Below are positions 47,463-55,692 of a DNA stretch of 64,000 nucleotides, piece by piece. Origin of the DNA: an uncultured Clostridia bacterium (lineage in GTDB: Bacteria; Bacillota; Clostridia; Oscillospirales; Ruminococcaceae). The notes under the pieces were generated by a model that worked only from the letters and a program-made list of their open reading frames with translations, was not told where the DNA came from and searched no databases. The stretch spans positions 62,001 to 126,000 of the forward strand of contig CALZUA010000004.1 of NCBI GenBank assembly GCA_945829235.1. Direction: 5' to 3'. A program made the translations under genes and the position numbers. Positions within the stretch are counted from its first letter, which is position 1; each line of letters starts with the position of its first letter.

Positions 47463-47646
47463 CACCTCCGATAAGTCCAGGCTTGCCTGGAATCATTACA
47501 TTTTAAGCAAGGTCTTTCAACTCTATTGCATATAGGAAAACATTGAATAATAAATAAAAAATCAACTATCGAATCTTAAATTTCCGCCTCAGATTTAGAC
47601 AGGTGGTTCATTTATAAAATGTTACCAACAAACATCATTAAAGTAT

Positions 47647-48897
47647 CTAAAAAATGCGATTATAATATGGTTGTAAGCATGAAGGAAGAGATGATTTTTC
47701 AATACCAAGTGGCTCTAAATATACATTTTGCGCTGATAACAGACTAGCTAATTCTGTACATTCCGCAACATTAGATTTTGCTGCTCTTAATAGAGATGTT
47801 GCTATACCCATAACATGCCATCTATTATGAGATATACCAACCTCAATGATTGTGAAAAGCAAATTGGCTTTTACAACTACATTACCGGAAAGATCATATA
47901 ATCGCTTGCAATTATCGCCAATGGTATCGGTATATCCAAATCCCCATCCTTGTGAAGTATAGTATTCTTGCAATCGAACAATTAATGATTCGGTTAATCG
48001 ATCATCCTCCTTCTCCAAATATTTATATTGTTGATTTAATATGCTGCGAAAGAAATTTTCCAGTTGATCGTTGTCATTACAACTCATAAGACGTTTTGCA
48101 AGGACGAGTATTGATTTATTATCAAGCTTTCCAAGTTGCAGTTCCAGCAACAAGTTGCTAATGTCATCATCCGCTATTCCGAGTAAACGATGATATACAT
48201 TGTCCACTATTTCTTTTATATCGGACACTGAATTAAATCTGTTATTCGGATTATTTTCTGTGCATTTACGAATTATATAATTTAAGTCACTGACTGGAAT
48301 ATAAGCTGAACATCCGTTTGTGACAATATCTTCTATTACTTTTCCCAACGAAAAAATGTCTGCTTTTTCGGTTACATTGCTAGCATCATTAAACTGCTCG
48401 GGAGCTGTGTATCGTTCAGTGCCAAAGGCATGACCATAGCTAGTAAGGCGTGTTGAGTTAGAATCGACCTGTCTGCTAAACCCAAAATCGTTTATCGCAA
48501 TATCACTATCCGAATTATATAGAATATTTTCGGGCTTTAAATCTCGATGAAGAACTCCTTGAGAATGCAAATAAATGACGCCGTCTATAATTTCGGATAT
48601 AACCTTATATTGCCGATCATAATTATTATAAAGCTCAGGTAAAACACTTCTGAGACTAGATTTGTAAAGAGGCATTATGTAGAGCTTCTTTTCACTATCA
48701 AAAGCAATTATTTTAATAATATTAGGATGAGATAATCTCCTAATAAGTCGGATTTCTTTTGCAAATCGTTCCGTTGACTCCTCATCCATTTGTTCTAACA
48801 GTTTTATTGCATACACTTCTCCCGTTTCTGAAGTGCAAAGATGAACCGAACCAAATCCACTATTATCACCGATTTTTTCCCCAATGCTGAACCTCAT
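47647..48897 (-). CDS. Hanks-type serine/threonine protein kinase
   Basis: The 416-residue protein carries a complete eukaryotic-like kinase domain in about residues 1-250: glycine loop IGDNSGFGSV, VAIK-type Lys in YAIKLLE, the C-helix Glu in KEIRLIRRLSHPNI, catalytic LHRDLKPENILYN, INDFGFSR, the YTAPEQF activation-segment end and ADIFSLG. The C-terminal 165 residues are helical and unrecognised. There is no membrane helix or PASTA repeat, unlike housekeeping PrkC, so it is a soluble kinase. ATG 48897 is at good distance from GAGGAGG; the upstream ATG at 48906 is too close to it. It is the second gene of a pair with the DUF4145-like protein. Confidence 0.85.
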   Translation of the reverse strand: MRFSIGEKIGDNSGFGSVHLCTSETGEVYAIKLLEQMDEESTERFAKEIRLIRRLSHPNIIKIIAFDSEKKLYIMPLYKSSLRSVLPELYNNYDRQYKVISEIIDGVIYLHSQGVLHRDLKPENILYNSDSDIAINDFGFSRQVDSNSTRLTSYGHAFGTERYTAPEQFNDASNVTEKADIFSLGKVIEDIVTNGCSAYIPVSDLNYIIRKCTENNPNNRFNSVSDIKEIVDNVYHRLLGIADDDISNLLLELQLGKLDNKSILVLAKRLMSCNDNDQLENFFRSILNQQYKYLEKEDDRLTESLIVRLQEYYTSQGWGFGYTDTIGDNCKRLYDLSGNVVVKANLLFTIIEVGISHNRWHVMGIATSLLRAAKSNVAECTELASLLSAQNVYLEPLGIEKSSLPSCLQPYYNRIF

Positions 48898-48953
48898 AAT
48901 ACACATTCCTCCTCATTATTTTTCACAACAAGAATACAATTGCTGCACTCATT

Positions 48954-49757
48954 CTAGTTATCCTGACAATTTTTATCGGGCAATTCTCCGGTAAGTATCA
49001 TCGAAACTAAAATCACAAAAGAATCCCTTTCATCTTCAGCTATAGACGGCAACAAACTCAAAAAATTTCTTTTGGCTTCGTCTAAATTATGAGCAATGTT
49101 AAATTTATCTAAATAAGGTTCAAGTATTTTGAGGCTTTCCTCCAAACGTTCAAATTCATACTGTGAAATCTGCCCTTTAGTATAACATTCAGCCAAGAAC
49201 GAATATGCTTCTTTCTTCATATCATTTTTTAAATAAGCCTTTGATAATTTATCTATGACAAGAACAGAAGAGTTTTTGACATAGTATTTTTCTAATATCT
49301 GAACCCGATAAACAGGAGGAAGAACGCTAAACACAGTTGGAACCCAGGAACGCTGTTGATTGCCACCAAATCCATCTATTTCAAAATACGATAAAATGAT
49401 TTCAAGCGAAAATTTCTTTATTGTTTCCAGGGATTCGCTAATATCCTGTTGCGAATAATCTCCCTCTTCACCATTATGTACGCCTTCGTTACCGATGTTT
49501 TTGGCATTTAAAACATCATCTACGATTTGGGGATTCATAAATTCCTTACATGCATTCAATTTATCATGGAGTTTATACTTTCCCCACTTTTGTTTTGTTT
49601 TTGGAGATACTAGTTGAAAAACAATAGAGTCACATATCTTCTCTAAACAAATTCTAACATCTTCTGCACGATGATGAATTTTTTCTGAATCATCATTTGC
49701 ATACTGATAGTACTTTCTTGATAAAGGTGAAATTAATGGGATATTTAAGTTTTCCAT
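48954..49757 (-). CDS. DUF4145-like protein, partner of the kinase
   Basis: The 267-residue protein has a central stretch (VDDVLNAKNIGNEGVHNGEE, then YSQQDISESLETIKKF) typical of the DUF4145 type of helical domain that accompanies restriction and other defence proteins: a conserved GN-x-x-VH turn followed by a helix. The C-terminal ~110 residues are helical and resemble a tetratricopeptide-like array. ATG 49757 follows GGAGATTAAGT; the frame runs open to 49793 without a better site. It is transcribed from the shared module (copy B) and followed by the kinase gene 56 bp later. The function is unknown; a sensor or adaptor for the kinase is plausible. Confidence 0.6.
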   Translation of the reverse strand: MENLNIPLISPLSRKYYQYANDDSEKIHHRAEDVRICLEKICDSIVFQLVSPKTKQKWGKYKLHDKLNACKEFMNPQIVDDVLNAKNIGNEGVHNGEEGDYSQQDISESLETIKKFSLEIILSYFEIDGFGGNQQRSWVPTVFSVLPPVYRVQILEKYYVKNSSVLVIDKLSKAYLKNDMKKEAYSFLAECYTKGQISQYEFERLEESLKILEPYLDKFNIAHNLDEAKRNFLSLLPSIAEDERDSFVILVSMILTGELPDKNCQDN

Positions 49758-49858
49758 ACTTAATCTCCAAACAAAATAATACTTGCATTGCACGGCCGTA
49801 TGAACTTAATAGCAAGATATTTTTTCACTTTTGACCGTTGTACAATCCTAACACATTT

Positions 49859-49887
49859 ATTATAACACCCTTTTGTTTTCTTTTCAA
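49859..49887 (-). promoter_or_regulatory. Promoter of the DUF4145-kinase operon (copy B of the shared module)
   Basis: On the - strand, TTGAAA (49887-49882), 17-bp spacer, TATAAT (49864-49859); spacer end AGGGTGT is identical to copy C. Confidence 0.8.
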
Positions 49888-49986
49888 GCCCTAATGCGCA
49901 ACATGTCGAAATCCTGCGCAAATGGTAAGGGAATCTGTATTTATGCCAAAATCCGTCGCTGATGCTTGTGCAATTTCACATTATTC
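49881..49986 (-). repeat. Shared upstream regulatory repeat, copy B
   Basis: About 105 bp with two TGCGCAA boxes (49895-49901 and 49915-49921 on the + strand) at a 20-bp period, 7 bp upstream of the -35 box. Homologous to 27,511-27,613 and 53,091-53,194. The rest of the interval to 50,146 shows no gene. Confidence 0.8.
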
Positions 49987-50146
49987 ATAATATTGCAAAC
50001 AAGACACCATCTGTATGACTTTTATCTCACTGCTTTCTTTGAATTGATTTGGTTACGAAACAACTCCAAATTCATTTAAGTTCTAAAAAAAGCATTTTTT
50101 ATTCATCGACTCTTGAAAATCATGTGCAACAAAACATATTTCCGGA

Positions 50147-50190
50147 AAAAATCGCCCCTAACACAAGTTAGAGGCGAATTTCACTGCCGG
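50147..50190 (-). terminator. Terminator after the DUF4411 gene (dispersed repeat copy)
   Basis: TCGCCCCTAACACAAGTTAG-type hairpin with a T-run on the - strand and the CTGCCGGTCGCA tail, homologous to the 95-bp units near eno. It lies 135 bp past the DUF4411 stop; the interval 50,191-50,324 is otherwise empty. Confidence 0.7.
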
Positions 50191-50324
50191 TCGCAATTTG
50201 CTGATAAAAAGAATTTCTTTTATAGAAAACGAAAACCATTAAATGATTAATTGTTGGGAATCAATTACTCGAAAATCACGCTGGTAGAACACCACACATT
50301 CCCATATGTAATGAATAACAATAC

Positions 50325-50843
50325 CTATTTTAACACAAAATTCAATTCGCGCATCATATAAAACAGATTGTCCGTTTTCACGCTGAAACAATTTGCCACA
50401 TCAGGAATTTTGGCGTTTTTAGATGGACTTTTGGGAGATATAATTCCAGATGATGTTTCCATTGTTATCAGCGTATAATTTTTAACTGCCGCTGTTGCAA
50501 TAAGCCATGCATCAGCAACAGTGTTCTTTGACCACTCATCCAAAGCAGATTGCTTGTAGCAACGGTTGGATTTGACATTATTGATTACTTCCGAGTACTT
50601 GTAAATAATTGATGTGTCCTTGTAGGTAATCAAGCTTGAAATATTAATTCCACTCAGCCATTTCCATAATTCATCGCTGCCATTTTGAATCTCGTTCATC
50701 ACCTTATCCAAAATAGCTATCTCACCTGCTTCGATATGCTTTTTCAACTGCTGCCAAAATCCGGGGGCAAAGTCAAAAGAATAGTATGTTTTTTTGGGTT
50801 GAATTAATATATTAGAATCTATTAAAAAAACTTCATTGCTCAT
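50325..50843 (-). CDS. DUF4411 (PIN-like) protein, probable toxin
   Basis: The 172-residue protein fits the DUF4411 family, a PIN-like nuclease group: FLIDSNILIQPKK with the first acidic residue, AILDKVMNEIQNG, then TVADAWLIATAAVKNYTLIT with further acidic residues and a C-terminal KIPDVANCF. PIN-domain proteins are Mg-dependent RNases and often toxins. The gene begins 6 bp after the ImmA/IrrE gene and is cotranscribed with it, a known neighbour pairing of toxin-antitoxin type. Toxicity and target are inferred. Confidence 0.75.
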   Translation of the reverse strand: MSNEVFLIDSNILIQPKKTYYSFDFAPGFWQQLKKHIEAGEIAILDKVMNEIQNGSDELWKWLSGINISSLITYKDTSIIYKYSEVINNVKSNRCYKQSALDEWSKNTVADAWLIATAAVKNYTLITMETSSGIISPKSPSKNAKIPDVANCFSVKTDNLFYMMRELNFVLK

Positions 50844-50849
50844 TGTTTA

Positions 50850-52004
50850 TCACCGCCCTTGATTTGTAAGTCGTTCAAATGTTTTCGAGGTTGTATTTGT
50901 GAGCCTGTACGCATCGGTATATAATGTTTTCCCCTCAGCAACACTTGTTGTCAGCATTCGTAAAAATCGTTTATCGATTCTGACAGATAGAGTTTTGTAG
51001 TAATCCCCACCGCTATTTTTCGCTTTGTCTTTCTTACGCTGTTCGTTAAACATTTTGACGGCATGTTGCGAAATTTCCTCATATAATTCAGAAGAAATCA
51101 ACTTGTTGTCCAATGCTTTTCGAGCAATTACCGTTGCCCCACATTTAAAATCAGAAGCTAGTTCGGATACCGTTTGTTTCTGGTCGTTGTGCTTAATACT
51201 AATTTCCCATTTTTTAAGAAATATCGACTGTGGCACAATTATTTCGGCTGCAACAGAGTTACAGATTGTTTCAACCTGACTAACATTTTTACCGATACTA
51301 TATCTGTCATTGTACAAGTCATTTTCGCCCAGACAAACATGCGCAAATTCGTGTAATAAGGAGAACAGCTTTCCACCTTTGGAATCATTACCGTTAACAA
51401 AAATTAACGGCGCATAATCATCAACAATTGTGAATGCTCTGAATTCGTCTACATTAAGAGGACGATGCGTATTGGTGCCAACAATGCCGTTTACCATAAC
51501 AATTATGCCGGATTCGCTTATTGCGTTTCTGATATAATTAAATGGATCACGCCCGTTCAAATCTTTTTGCCAATTTGTTTCTATGTTTATTATTTCCCTG
51601 ATTGCTTCGGAAATCTTAGACGCATTTGATTTAAATTTCCCGACATAATTTAACGCATCAAATCCCTCACTGATTAGATATTCTCTTGTCCAATCTTGAA
51701 TCATCTCCATATCGTGTATAGTATTCATCAAATCACGGCTTGGATTATTAAATGCAACGCTTTTTATTGTACGGCACTGGATAATGGATTTGTCCTCAAT
51801 AGGTGGAGTATCTAAGAAGAAATATCCCAACGGAATTCCTGTTGCACTGCTTACAGCTTCGATCTGATTGAACGTTGGAGACTTCTTTTGCTCCTTCCAA
51901 TCATTTAGATATTTCACGACTTTTGGAGACAATTCTTCAAGATTCACTTGAGATATTACCCAATTTATCATTGTCGGAGCAACTTTAACCTCAATTTTGT
52001 TCAT
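50850..52004 (-). CDS. ImmA/IrrE metallopeptidase with N-terminal XRE-like domain
   Basis: The 384-residue protein has an N-terminal helix-turn-helix-like region (NWVISQVNLEELSPKVVKYL, KSPTFNQIEAVSSATGIPLG) and a central ImmA/IrrE zinc-peptidase motif LLHEFAHVCLGEND (HExxH). Later segments include EIIVPQSIFLKKW, the usual follow-up helix. Such proteins cleave or control repressors, or act as antitoxin partners. ATG 52004 follows GGGAGGTGGAGGC. It has a perfect consensus promoter with nearby ACATTTTGT repeats, and DUF4411 follows, so it probably serves as the regulator/antitoxin of the pair. Confidence 0.85.
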   Translation of the reverse strand: MNKIEVKVAPTMINWVISQVNLEELSPKVVKYLNDWKEQKKSPTFNQIEAVSSATGIPLGYFFLDTPPIEDKSIIQCRTIKSVAFNNPSRDLMNTIHDMEMIQDWTREYLISEGFDALNYVGKFKSNASKISEAIREIINIETNWQKDLNGRDPFNYIRNAISESGIIVMVNGIVGTNTHRPLNVDEFRAFTIVDDYAPLIFVNGNDSKGGKLFSLLHEFAHVCLGENDLYNDRYSIGKNVSQVETICNSVAAEIIVPQSIFLKKWEISIKHNDQKQTVSELASDFKCGATVIARKALDNKLISSELYEEISQHAVKMFNEQRKKDKAKNSGGDYYKTLSVRIDKRFLRMLTTSVAEGKTLYTDAYRLTNTTSKTFERLTNQGR

Positions 52005-52075
52005 TGCCTCCACCTCCCATCTCCCAATATTATATGCCAAAATAAAATGCAAAACACTGCATATATACTACATAT

Positions 52076-52104
52076 ATTATAACATTTTGTTTTGGGAATG
52101 TCAA
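52076..52104 (-). promoter_or_regulatory. Promoter of the ImmA/DUF4411 operon
   Basis: On the - strand, TTGACA (52104-52099), 17-bp spacer, TATAAT (52081-52076): perfect consensus. Confidence 0.85.
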
Positions 52105-52180
52105 CTCTAAATCAACCAAATATATAATCGAGGCAAAATATACAAAATGTCATCTAATTGATAATTGAATTACATTTTGT
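52082..52180. repeat. Three ACATTTTGT boxes upstream of the ImmA gene
   Basis: The 9-mer occurs at 52082-52090 (+, inside the promoter spacer), 52142-52150 (inverted) and 52172-52180 (+). The last two form an inverted repeat with centres 30 bp apart. Likely operator sites for the XRE-like domain. Confidence 0.5.
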
Positions 52181-52294
52181 TGAACCGCCTATTTTTTCAT
52201 TTTGAGACTAGTGTTAATGAACAGTACTAAATGCTTCGCTGTAAGCAATCAACTTATCATCTATGTCGCGATCAAAGAATTATTTTCAATTTAG

Positions 52295-52354
52295 TCACAC
52301 CTTAATCTGTTCTATTATTTTCAGAAAATCATTGATATTGTTGACTTGTCTCAT
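52295..52354 (-). pseudogene. Broken small ORF after the ADP-ribosyltransferase gene
   Basis: An ideal ribosome binding site (CAGGAGGAAAAATG) starts a 19-codon frame, MRQVNNINDFLKIIEQIKV, ending in TGA. Beyond it another frame reads FDRDIDDKLIAYSEAFSTVH and stops near 52,212. This looks like a small gene broken by frameshift or deletion. Its place 38 bp after a toxin-like gene would suit an immunity gene, but the length is too short to classify. Confidence 0.35.
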
Positions 52355-52391
52355 TTTTCCTCCTGTAAAAAAGCTTGAGCAGAAAAATAAC

Positions 52392-53036
52392 TTAACACAC
52401 AATACACTCTACAACTTTACCCAAGAAATGCTTACTAATCACCTCAAGTCTTATCCCAGGAGCAAAAAGCATTTCCTGCTCGTTCATATCAGAAACCAAA
52501 TCAACATATACAGCCGGCGTTCCCATTGGAACATAAACAGTAAACAAGGAACTGTTTTTTAAAGAAGCGTATGTCTGTTCAGCAACAGCTTCTAAAGATA
52601 ATGTTGTACTAAAAAAACCTTTATCAATAAGAATAGCGTTCTTTTTCAATGATTTTGAGCCGCCCCACTCCAGCATACAACTTATGAGTGGTTTAGGAAC
52701 ATATCTGTAAACAACTATATCGTCCGGAATTGGATGGGAATTGATCTCGTGAACACTGTCATCAAACATTTCCTTTTTGAAAATGCTATCGCTAAAATCA
52801 AATGTATCAATTTCGTCATGCCTGGCTAGTCTATTAAAAAAACTATTCGGACCTTGAGTATAGTACCTAAAGAATTCCTCGACAGGAGTCTGCGGCGAGT
52901 AATCTTGATTTTGAAGTTCCGGCAGCCAATTTCCATAGTTTTTTCTTCCCCAATCCGATGCTTCTTCAAGGGAAAATCTTTTGAATTCGTTATAGTTGGA
53001 GTTCGTTCTCGTCACACCCTTATTGCCAATTAACAC
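52392..53036 (-). CDS. ADP-ribosyltransferase exoenzyme-like toxin domain
   Basis: The 214-residue protein shows the full R-S-E active site of NAD-dependent ADP-ribosyltransferase toxins: Arg111 in IVVYRYVPK, the STS-like FFSTTLS (143-147), and E186-Q-E188 in NEQEMLFAPGIRLEVIS, the E-x-E turn followed by the PG turn. The N-terminal helix EEASDWGRKNYGNW also fits exoenzymes of the PF03496 type. No signal peptide or delivery domain is present. The start is unclear: GTG 53036 has no close ribosome binding site, while GGAGAG lies ~20 bp upstream near an ATT codon in frame. It is transcribed from the shared module (copy A). Confidence 0.75.
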   Translation of the reverse strand: MLIGNKGVTRTNSNYNEFKRFSLEEASDWGRKNYGNWLPELQNQDYSPQTPVEEFFRYYTQGPNSFFNRLARHDEIDTFDFSDSIFKKEMFDDSVHEINSHPIPDDIVVYRYVPKPLISCMLEWGGSKSLKKNAILIDKGFFSTTLSLEAVAEQTYASLKNSSLFTVYVPMGTPAVYVDLVSDMNEQEMLFAPGIRLEVISKHFLGKVVECIVC

Positions 53037-53068
53037 ATTGAGGAAAACAATATTCTCTCCTACATACT

Positions 53069-53097
53069 ATTATAATATATTCTTGTTCACTTTTCAA
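53069..53097 (-). promoter_or_regulatory. Promoter of the ADP-ribosyltransferase gene (copy A of the shared module)
   Basis: On the - strand, TTGAAA (53097-53092), 17-bp spacer, TATAAT (53074-53069). Confidence 0.8.
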
Positions 53098-53194
53098 CCC
53101 GCCAATGCGCAAGATGTAAAAATCCTGCGCAACCTGCAACAAAATCTCCCTTTTCGCCAAAATGCGACACAATAATTTGTTCGATTTCACATTA
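53091..53194 (-). repeat. Shared upstream regulatory repeat, copy A
   Basis: Two TGCGCAA boxes (53106-53112 and 53126-53132 on the + strand) at a 20-bp period, 8 bp upstream of the -35 box. It overlaps the 3' end of the RHH gene by 8 bp, which marks the join between the conflict-gene island and the recombinase element. Confidence 0.8.
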
Positions 53195-53564
53195 CCATTG
53201 ACATCCCCATATCCCCACACTCACTCTGTTCAAGATTCCCCGCAATCTCGCCCTCGGCTTGCCTCTGCGCCAAATCCTGCTCAATTTCATTCTCAATCAG
53301 CCCAATCACAAACTCCTTCTGCGTCAAATTATTGCGCTGCAAGTAGTCCTTGATTTTCCGAAAAAGTTCCTCCGGCACCTGAAAAGCCAGCGTCCGCATA
53401 TTCCCCATAGTTTTGTCCTCCACAAATTTCGGGTGAAGCTCGTCCCGAAGCGACTTCGCGACAAACTCCGCCATTGTCAGCCCATTTTCCTCAAGATACT
53501 GCCGAACTTCAGCGTGAAGTTCCGCGTCAACTTTCACCGTGATTCCTTTCTTTTCAGCCGTCAT
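53187..53564 (-). CDS. Double ribbon-helix-helix (Arc-like) protein
   Basis: The 125-residue protein contains two tandem RHH-like units: TVKVDAELHAEVRQYLEENG, then LTMAEFVAKSLRDEL, and TLAFQVPEELFRKIKDYLQR, then LTQKEFVIGLIENEI. Such fused Arc-type proteins act as DNA-binding accessory or regulatory factors of conjugative and integrative elements. The tail is acidic and Met-rich. AGGAGCTGTACAATG overlaps the end of the recombinase gene upstream by 11 bp, so it is the last gene of the recombinase operon. Confidence 0.75.
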   Translation of the reverse strand: MTAEKKGITVKVDAELHAEVRQYLEENGLTMAEFVAKSLRDELHPKFVEDKTMGNMRTLAFQVPEELFRKIKDYLQRNNLTQKEFVIGLIENEIEQDLAQRQAEGEIAGNLEQSECGDMGMSMVM

Positions 53565-55182
53565 TGTACAGCTCCTTTCTCACCTCAAACCCGCCCTTAA
53601 ACCGCACCGTTATGCAGTTTTTACCTTCCACAACAACCCGTTCAACAAGCTGCCTCACCGCTACATCATCATATTCTGTCAGCTTGAAATCTTCATTTTC
53701 AATCCGTTTAAGCACAGCGTTGAGCTGCTCGGAATTACTTTCAGCGGCAGCAGATTTTAGCTTTTCGCTCTCAATAAATTCGCGGAGATTTTTCATTTCC
53801 TCGCTGAATCTCTCGATATCGCTCATCGCTTCTTTCGTATTTTCGGGTTCAGTCGCCAGCTTAATCAGCACGTCAATATTTCTCGCAAGCTCGTTAATTC
53901 TCTGCTGCGCTGCTTGCACGCTGCCGTTTAGGTTCGGGTCAAACACCTCGTAAACGCTTTCCCGAAGCGCTTTTGCGACATCTTCCTTGACATCGCAAAA
54001 CTCGTTTATCGCCGCAACAATCGCCTTATGAAGCGATTTCTCATCAATCGTCGGCGAACACTTGCACTCTTTTTTCCCATACATCAAACGGTTGACGCAC
54101 CGCCATTTTATCTCCTTGTAACCCTTTGCAGTCCAAGTGACACGCCGATAATTTGCCCCGCATTCACCGCAAATCATAAGCTCTGAGAGAGCATATTTCG
54201 CGCTGTATTTTCCCTTTTTGCCAAGCTTATCGGCAATCACACGCTTTGCCGAACGCCGCGCAATTTCTTCTTGAACACGGTTAAAATCAGCGCGTGAAAT
54301 TATCGGCTCGTGATGATTTTTCACCAGATACATCGGCAATTCACCGTTGTTTTTCCGCGATTTTTTCGTGATGCAATCGGTAATAAAAGTCTTCTGCAAA
54401 AGCGCGTCGCCGACATATTTTTCGTTCGTGAGAATGCGCCGAACTACCTCTTTTCGGTACGGCGAGCCGTTTCCCTTTGTCTTCAAACCCCTGTCGTTAA
54501 GCCTGTCCGCAATCAGATTCAGACTCATTCCCTCAAGATAGCAGCGAAAAATTTCTTTCACAACTTTCGCCTCGTCGCTGTCAATTTCCGCGTTTCCGTC
54601 CGCACCTTTCCGATACCCGAGCAGCCGGGAAAATTGCAGCGTAACCTTGCCGTTTTTGAAGCTCTGCCGAATGCCCCACGACACGTTTTTGCTGATTGAT
54701 TCGGACTCCGCCTGCGCGAAACAGGACATAATCGTCAGCATCATTTCGGTGTCCGATTCGAGCGTGTTTATGTTCTCTTTCTCGAAGAAAACCGCAATGC
54801 CAAGCGCTTTCAGCTCGCGTATGTAGTTCAGGCTGTCAACCGTATTTCGCGCAAATCTTGACAGGGATTTCGTGAGAATGAGGTCGATTTTTCGCTGCCG
54901 GCAAAGCCCAATCATTTTCAGAAATTCGGGACGTTTTTTCGCCTGAGTTCCGGTAATTCCCTCGTCCGCAAAAATCCCCGCGAGCGCCCATTCCGAGTTG
55001 TTTTTTATCTTCTCGGTGTAGTAGGAAATCTGCGCTTCGTAGCTTGATTCCTGCTCCTCTTGGTCGGTGCTGACGCGACAGTACGCGGCAACTTTTAGGC
55101 GCGTTTTTCGCCGAATTTCATCGCGATTTTTTGCCGGAATTACGATGATTTTCGGCTTATTCGCAACGTCTGTTTCCGTCAT
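53554..55182 (-). CDS. Large serine recombinase
   Basis: The 542-residue protein belongs to the large serine recombinases that insert and excise mobile elements. Features: catalytic Ser in KVAAYCRVSTDQEEQ, the ITGTQAKKRPEFLKMIGLC and LTKSLSRFARNTVDSLNYIR resolvase motifs with catalytic Arg, QAESESISKNVSWGIRQ linker helix, the recombinase domain (VVRRILTNEKYVGDALLQKT), a zinc ribbon (MICGECGANYRR, RCVNRLMYGKKEC) and a C-terminal coiled coil. ATG 55182 overlaps the stop of the upstream gene as ATGA and follows GAGGTG. It appears intact and is the best candidate for the active integrase of this element. Confidence 0.92.
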   Translation of the reverse strand: MTETDVANKPKIIVIPAKNRDEIRRKTRLKVAAYCRVSTDQEEQESSYEAQISYYTEKIKNNSEWALAGIFADEGITGTQAKKRPEFLKMIGLCRQRKIDLILTKSLSRFARNTVDSLNYIRELKALGIAVFFEKENINTLESDTEMMLTIMSCFAQAESESISKNVSWGIRQSFKNGKVTLQFSRLLGYRKGADGNAEIDSDEAKVVKEIFRCYLEGMSLNLIADRLNDRGLKTKGNGSPYRKEVVRRILTNEKYVGDALLQKTFITDCITKKSRKNNGELPMYLVKNHHEPIISRADFNRVQEEIARRSAKRVIADKLGKKGKYSAKYALSELMICGECGANYRRVTWTAKGYKEIKWRCVNRLMYGKKECKCSPTIDEKSLHKAIVAAINEFCDVKEDVAKALRESVYEVFDPNLNGSVQAAQQRINELARNIDVLIKLATEPENTKEAMSDIERFSEEMKNLREFIESEKLKSAAAESNSEQLNAVLKRIENEDFKLTEYDDVAVRQLVERVVVEGKNCITVRFKGGFEVRKELYNDG

Positions 55183-55688
55183 TTTTTCACCTCGATTATC
55201 GCAGAATATTTCATTTTCGCACACTTTAAAATCAAGTTTTCAATCGTTTCTTTTTCAGAATTTTCCGCTTGCAAAAGTCGTTTTATCTCATTTGAAATTT
55301 GTTCAATTTCATCGTTTGAAACATATTCGGTTGCCGTAAAATCCTTTTGTTGGACATCTTGTAAAACGGCTTTCAGAGCGGGTTTACGGCACTTGTTGCG
55401 CTCGGCTTTTATTTGCGATACACGCAAGAAATCTTCATCGGAAATTATCCTCGGATAGCCGTTTTCGCCGGTGTATTTTTTGTTGTCGAGAATTCGGCTT
55501 ATCGTGTTTTTATTCCAAATTTTCTCCGAATTGTACGGAATTTTCATCTCAGCAGCGATTGCTTTCAGCGATTTCCCGCTTATGTAGTCCGCGAAGATTT
55601 TCCGCACCGCTTCGGCTTCGTTTTCGTTCAGTGCAAAGCCGCCATTCACCACACAATACCCGAACGGAATACTCCTATTTTTCAGCAT
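55179..55688 (-). CDS. Short recombinase-domain protein
   Basis: The 169-residue protein contains only the middle 'recombinase' DNA-binding domain of large serine recombinases (PFGYCVVNGGFALNENEAEA, KIFADYISGKSLKAIAAEMK, NTISRILDNKKYTGENGYP) and a helical tail; the catalytic resolvase domain is absent. ATG 55688 follows AGGTGACAAA, 5 bp after the upstream recombinase stop. Three-recombinase operons with a short middle member are known on Clostridia elements, where the short protein may be a helper. It overlaps the next gene by 4 bp. Confidence 0.8.
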   Translation of the reverse strand: MLKNRSIPFGYCVVNGGFALNENEAEAVRKIFADYISGKSLKAIAAEMKIPYNSEKIWNKNTISRILDNKKYTGENGYPRIISDEDFLRVSQIKAERNKCRKPALKAVLQDVQQKDFTATEYVSNDEIEQISNEIKRLLQAENSEKETIENLILKCAKMKYSAIIEVKK

Positions 55689-55692
55689 TTTG

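Noticed and set aside
47463-47510. Fifteen-codon frame MIPGKPGLIGGEYLS on the - strand
   Set aside because: It overlaps a palindrome and the terminator arm, has no good ribosome binding site, and is too short to support.
53020-53220. 66-codon - strand frame upstream of the ADP-ribosyltransferase
   Set aside because: It lies across the promoter module and another gene's end, starts without a ribosome binding site and resembles no protein.
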